Shown here piece by piece: positions 6,064-8,142 of a stretch of DNA of 8,142 nt. Position 1 is the first letter of the stretch. Each line of letters opens with the position of its first letter. The notes beneath the pieces were generated by a model, which did no database searches, was not told the DNA's origin, and saw nothing but the letters and a program-made list of their open reading frames with translations. A program made the position numbers and the translations under genes. Origin of the DNA: Bdellovibrionales bacterium (GTDB lineage Bacteria; Bdellovibrionota; JAFGOL01); NCBI GenBank assembly GCA_022707945.1, contig JAKIZQ010000043.1, positions 1 to 8,142 of the forward strand. The letters run 5' to 3'.

Positions 6064-6850
6064 CCTGTAGAACCTCTTTGGCCTTGTCCCAAAATTTATC
6101 CTGTTCTTGCAGTGTATAATCAGAAAGTTTTTTACCCTCTTTTTCTGCCAGTTTTTCCATGAATCTAAAACGGTTTCTGAACCTTATAAGGCAGTCCCTG
6201 TGTACTTCTTCTGGGTCCATTTCAAGATGTCTAGAAAGATTGCAAACAGCAAATAATAGATCTCCCAGTTCGTGTTTTATTTCTTCTCTTTTGTTTCTAG
6301 AAATAGATATTTTTAATTCTTCCAACTCCTCATCTATTTTATCCATTACTTCTTTAACACCCGGCCAATCAAAACCCACTCTTGAGGCTTTTTCTGTAAG
6401 CCTAACAGCCTGTAGCGTTGCTGGCATTGCAGTTGGTACACCATCTATTGCAGATCTTTTTTGTTCACCCTCTTTCTTTTTTTTCTCATTTATCTTTATT
6501 GCTTCCCACTGTACCTCTACCTGCTGTGAAGTAATGCCTGCGGCCTTATCAAAAACATGGGGATGTCTACGTATAAGTTTATTGCTTATACCGTCTATAA
6601 CATCTTGTAGTTTAAAAGACCCATTCTCTTCTGCAACTTGTGCATGAAAGATAACTTGAAGCAAAAGATCACCCAATTCCTCTTTTAAGTGTTCATAGTC
6701 TTTATTCTCTACAGCTTCTATTACTTCGTAGGCCTCTTCTATCAAAAAACGTTTTAAAGTATCGTGGTCCTGCTCTCTGTCCCAGGGGCAACCATCTGGT
6801 TGTCTGAGCCTTGCCATTATGTCTACTAACTTTTGAATATCAGTTTTCAT
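6056..6850 (-). CDS. mazG: Nucleoside triphosphate pyrophosphohydrolase MazG (two-domain)
   Basis: Hydrolyses (d)NTPs to NMP and pyrophosphate in the cytoplasm, including aberrant nucleotides. Seen in 264 residues, the full length of the two-domain form: the N-terminal GCPWDREQDHDTLKRFL at 20-36, the first metal site EEAYE (38-42) with EELGD (57-61), RRHPHVF at 94-100, then the second domain with EELEE (174-178), ELGDLLFAVCNLSRHL at 194-209, and the FRNRFRFME and LDxxWDxAK-like tail (DKFWDKAKE). Both metal sites look intact. Between the domains lies a lysine-rich linker (INEKKKKEGEQKR, about 120-132) with an A8 run in the DNA. The start overlaps the lysS stop by 11 bases and the end overlaps mutT by 8. 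Only a weak GA-rich sequence precedes the ATG, so translation probably depends on lysS. Confidence 0.96.
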   Translation of the reverse strand: MKTDIQKLVDIMARLRQPDGCPWDREQDHDTLKRFLIEEAYEVIEAVENKDYEHLKEELGDLLLQVIFHAQVAEENGSFKLQDVIDGISNKLIRRHPHVFDKAAGITSQQVEVQWEAIKINEKKKKEGEQKRSAIDGVPTAMPATLQAVRLTEKASRVGFDWPGVKEVMDKIDEELEELKISISRNKREEIKHELGDLLFAVCNLSRHLEMDPEEVHRDCLIRFRNRFRFMEKLAEKEGKKLSDYTLQEQDKFWDKAKEVLQDA

Positions 6851-8142
6851 TAATATTCTCTTCTTGTTTTTTTGGCCTTAGCACAGGGAATAGTATTACA
6901 TCTCTTATAGAGGCTGAGTTGGTAAGTAACATAACAAGCCTGTCCACTCCTATACCTAATCCTGCCGCTGGTGGCATGCCATGTTCCAATGCAGTAATAA
7001 AATCTTCATCAAAGTGGTGTGCTTCTTCATCACCTTTTTCTTTCTTTTTAAGTTGCTCCATGAACCTGCCCTTTTGATCTATAGGGTCATTAAGTTCTGT
7101 AAAGGCATTGGCTACCTCTTTTCCACAGATGAACAATTCAAACCTTTCTGTAAGCTCTGGCATATCATCAAAACGTCTTGCCAGCGGTGATATCTCTACT
7201 GGATAGTGTGTTATGTAAGTAGGATTAACTATCTTTGGTTGAACTTCTTCGTCAAAAACAAGCATGAGTAATTCACCCAAACTTGTTTCAGGATTTTTTG
7301 CCAGTTCTCCATAATGTTTTGATTTAATATATTTATATAGTTCTTTTTGTGAAGATAGTGTTTGTTCACTAATGTGAGGGCAGAATTTTGTTATACTCTC
7401 GTGTACTGTCATCTTGGCCCAAGGACGTTTAAAACTTACCTCGTGCTCCTGATATGTAATTGTATCAGACTGATAAAAATGTTGTACCATACTGCTAACG
7501 AGCTCTTCTACCAGGTCTATATGGTACTCGTAAGTTGCATAAGCAACGTAAACTTCCATCATCGTGAATTCAGGATTGTGGAAAGTTGAAATACCCTCGT
7601 TCCTAAAATTCCTGTTAAGTTCAAATACTTTTTGAAACCCACCTACCAAGAGTCTCTTTAAATAAAGTTCTGGTGCTATTCTCATGTAAAGATCAACACC
7701 CAGTGCATTGTGATGAGTAATGAACGGTTTTGCTGTTGCTCCACCTGGGATTGGATGCATCATTGGTGTTTCTACTTCTAAAAAACCTTTTTCATTCAAG
7801 AAGCTTCTTATGTAATTGACCATAAGACTTCTTTTCTTAAAAACCTCTCTAGATTCAGGATTAACGACCATGTCCAAATATCTTTGTCTATATCTTGCTT
7901 CTACGTCGGTAAGCCCGTGGAATTTTTCTGGCAGTGGTCTTAATGATTTTGACATCAACACTATTTTTTGTGCTTTTATTGCCAAATCCCCTGTTCGTGT
8001 TTTAAAGCAAGGGCCTTCTACGCCTATGAAATCACCTATATCCAAATGTTTATATAAAAAGAATTCCTGCTCGCTAAGTTCTTGCTTAGATATAAAAGTT
8101 TGGAATCTACCTTCCTGATCTGCTAAAAGAACAAAACCGCCC
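6840..8142 (-). CDS. lysS: Lysyl-tRNA synthetase, class II, C-terminal ~433 residues (5' end outside window)
   Basis: Charges tRNA-Lys with lysine in the cytoplasm. The frame is open to the right edge: GGFVLLADQEGRFQTFIS is read upstream of the TTG at 8045, so that TTG is internal and the true start lies outside. Seen: part of the N-terminal OB-fold anticodon-binding domain (LDIGDFIGVEG, KTRTGDL), then the catalytic domain. Motif 1 includes GFLEVETPMM, motif 2 is FRNEGISTFHNPEFT (first Arg at 7602-7604) and motif 3 is GLGIGVDRL near 6945. AKPFITHHN and RIAPELYLKRLLVGG are characteristic of bacterial LysS. Family length is about 490-505, so roughly 60-70 N-terminal residues are missing. It ends in TGA, overlapping mazG by 11 bases. 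Promoter not visible. Confidence 0.97.
   Translation of the reverse strand, partial: GGFVLLADQEGRFQTFISKQELSEQEFFLYKHLDIGDFIGVEGPCFKTRTGDLAIKAQKIVLMSKSLRPLPEKFHGLTDVEARYRQRYLDMVVNPESREVFKKRSLMVNYIRSFLNEKGFLEVETPMMHPIPGGATAKPFITHHNALGVDLYMRIAPELYLKRLLVGGFQKVFELNRNFRNEGISTFHNPEFTMMEVYVAYATYEYHIDLVEELVSSMVQHFYQSDTITYQEHEVSFKRPWAKMTVHESITKFCPHISEQTLSSQKELYKYIKSKHYGELAKNPETSLGELLMLVFDEEVQPKIVNPTYITHYPVEISPLARRFDDMPELTERFELFICGKEVANAFTELNDPIDQKGRFMEQLKKKEKGDEEAHHFDEDFITALEHGMPPAAGLGIGVDRLVMLLTNSASIRDVILFPVLRPKKQEENINEN

Noticed and set aside
6159..6647. 162-codon plus-strand open frame rich in Ser and Phe
   Set aside because: Antisense shadow of mazG. Its composition mirrors the Glu/Lys-rich mazG coding strand.
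8043..8045. TTG as start of lysS
   Set aside because: The frame continues upstream to the window edge with good LysS homology (FVLLADQEGRFQ), so this is an internal Leu codon.
1..8142. Mobile element, phage, CRISPR or defence system
   Set aside because: No transposase, integrase, terminal repeats, spaced direct repeats or tRNA sites were found. All genes are housekeeping or envelope genes on one strand.

Overview
The window is one densely packed minus-strand segment of a bacterial chromosome. All eight genes read leftward. In transcription order they are: 3' part of lysS (lysyl-tRNA synthetase), mazG (NTP pyrophosphohydrolase), a MutT-type Nudix gene, dapA (dihydrodipicolinate synthase), a small cysteine-rich lipoprotein gene, a GT4 glycosyltransferase, a GT2 WaaE-like glycosyltransferase, and the first ~870 codons of dnaE (DNA polymerase III alpha). 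lysS runs off the right edge (5' end missing) and dnaE runs off the left edge (3' end missing). I see no RNA genes, mobile elements, CRISPR arrays, frameshifts or pseudogenes. No non-coding stretch is longer than about 70 bases.

The organism looks like an AT-rich, Gram-negative bacterium. Evidence is the lipoprotein with a lipobox, the LPS-core-type glycosyltransferase, frequent AGA/AGG and ATA codons, and a DnaE whose PHP active site is intact (unlike Escherichia coli). The Asp/Cys 'DCxDxxC' motif of the lipoprotein recalls secreted proteins of Myxococcota and other former Deltaproteobacteria, but the exact phylum cannot be fixed from this window.

Right block (4799-8142): lysS, mazG, mutT and dapA overlap by 11, 8 and 4 bases, so they almost certainly form one translationally coupled operon. 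It joins lysine charging and lysine/diaminopimelate synthesis with two nucleotide-pool sanitising enzymes.

Left block (1-4788): the 68-base gap after dapA holds an exact sigma70-type consensus promoter (TTGACA, 17-base spacer, TATAAT) and a strong Shine-Dalgarno sequence. This should start a second transcript: lipoprotein, GT4, GT2, dnaE. GT4 and GT2 are 3 bases apart, and GT2 overlaps dnaE by 8 bases, so replicative polymerase synthesis may be coupled to envelope glycosyltransferase translation.

No clearly new multi-gene system is evident. The points most worth following up are the perfect promoter, the glycosyltransferase-dnaE coupling, the complete PHP metal site in DnaE together with upstream mutT/mazG, the unfamiliar lipoprotein, a DapA lacking lysine-feedback residues, and A8 tracts in mazG and the GT2 gene.
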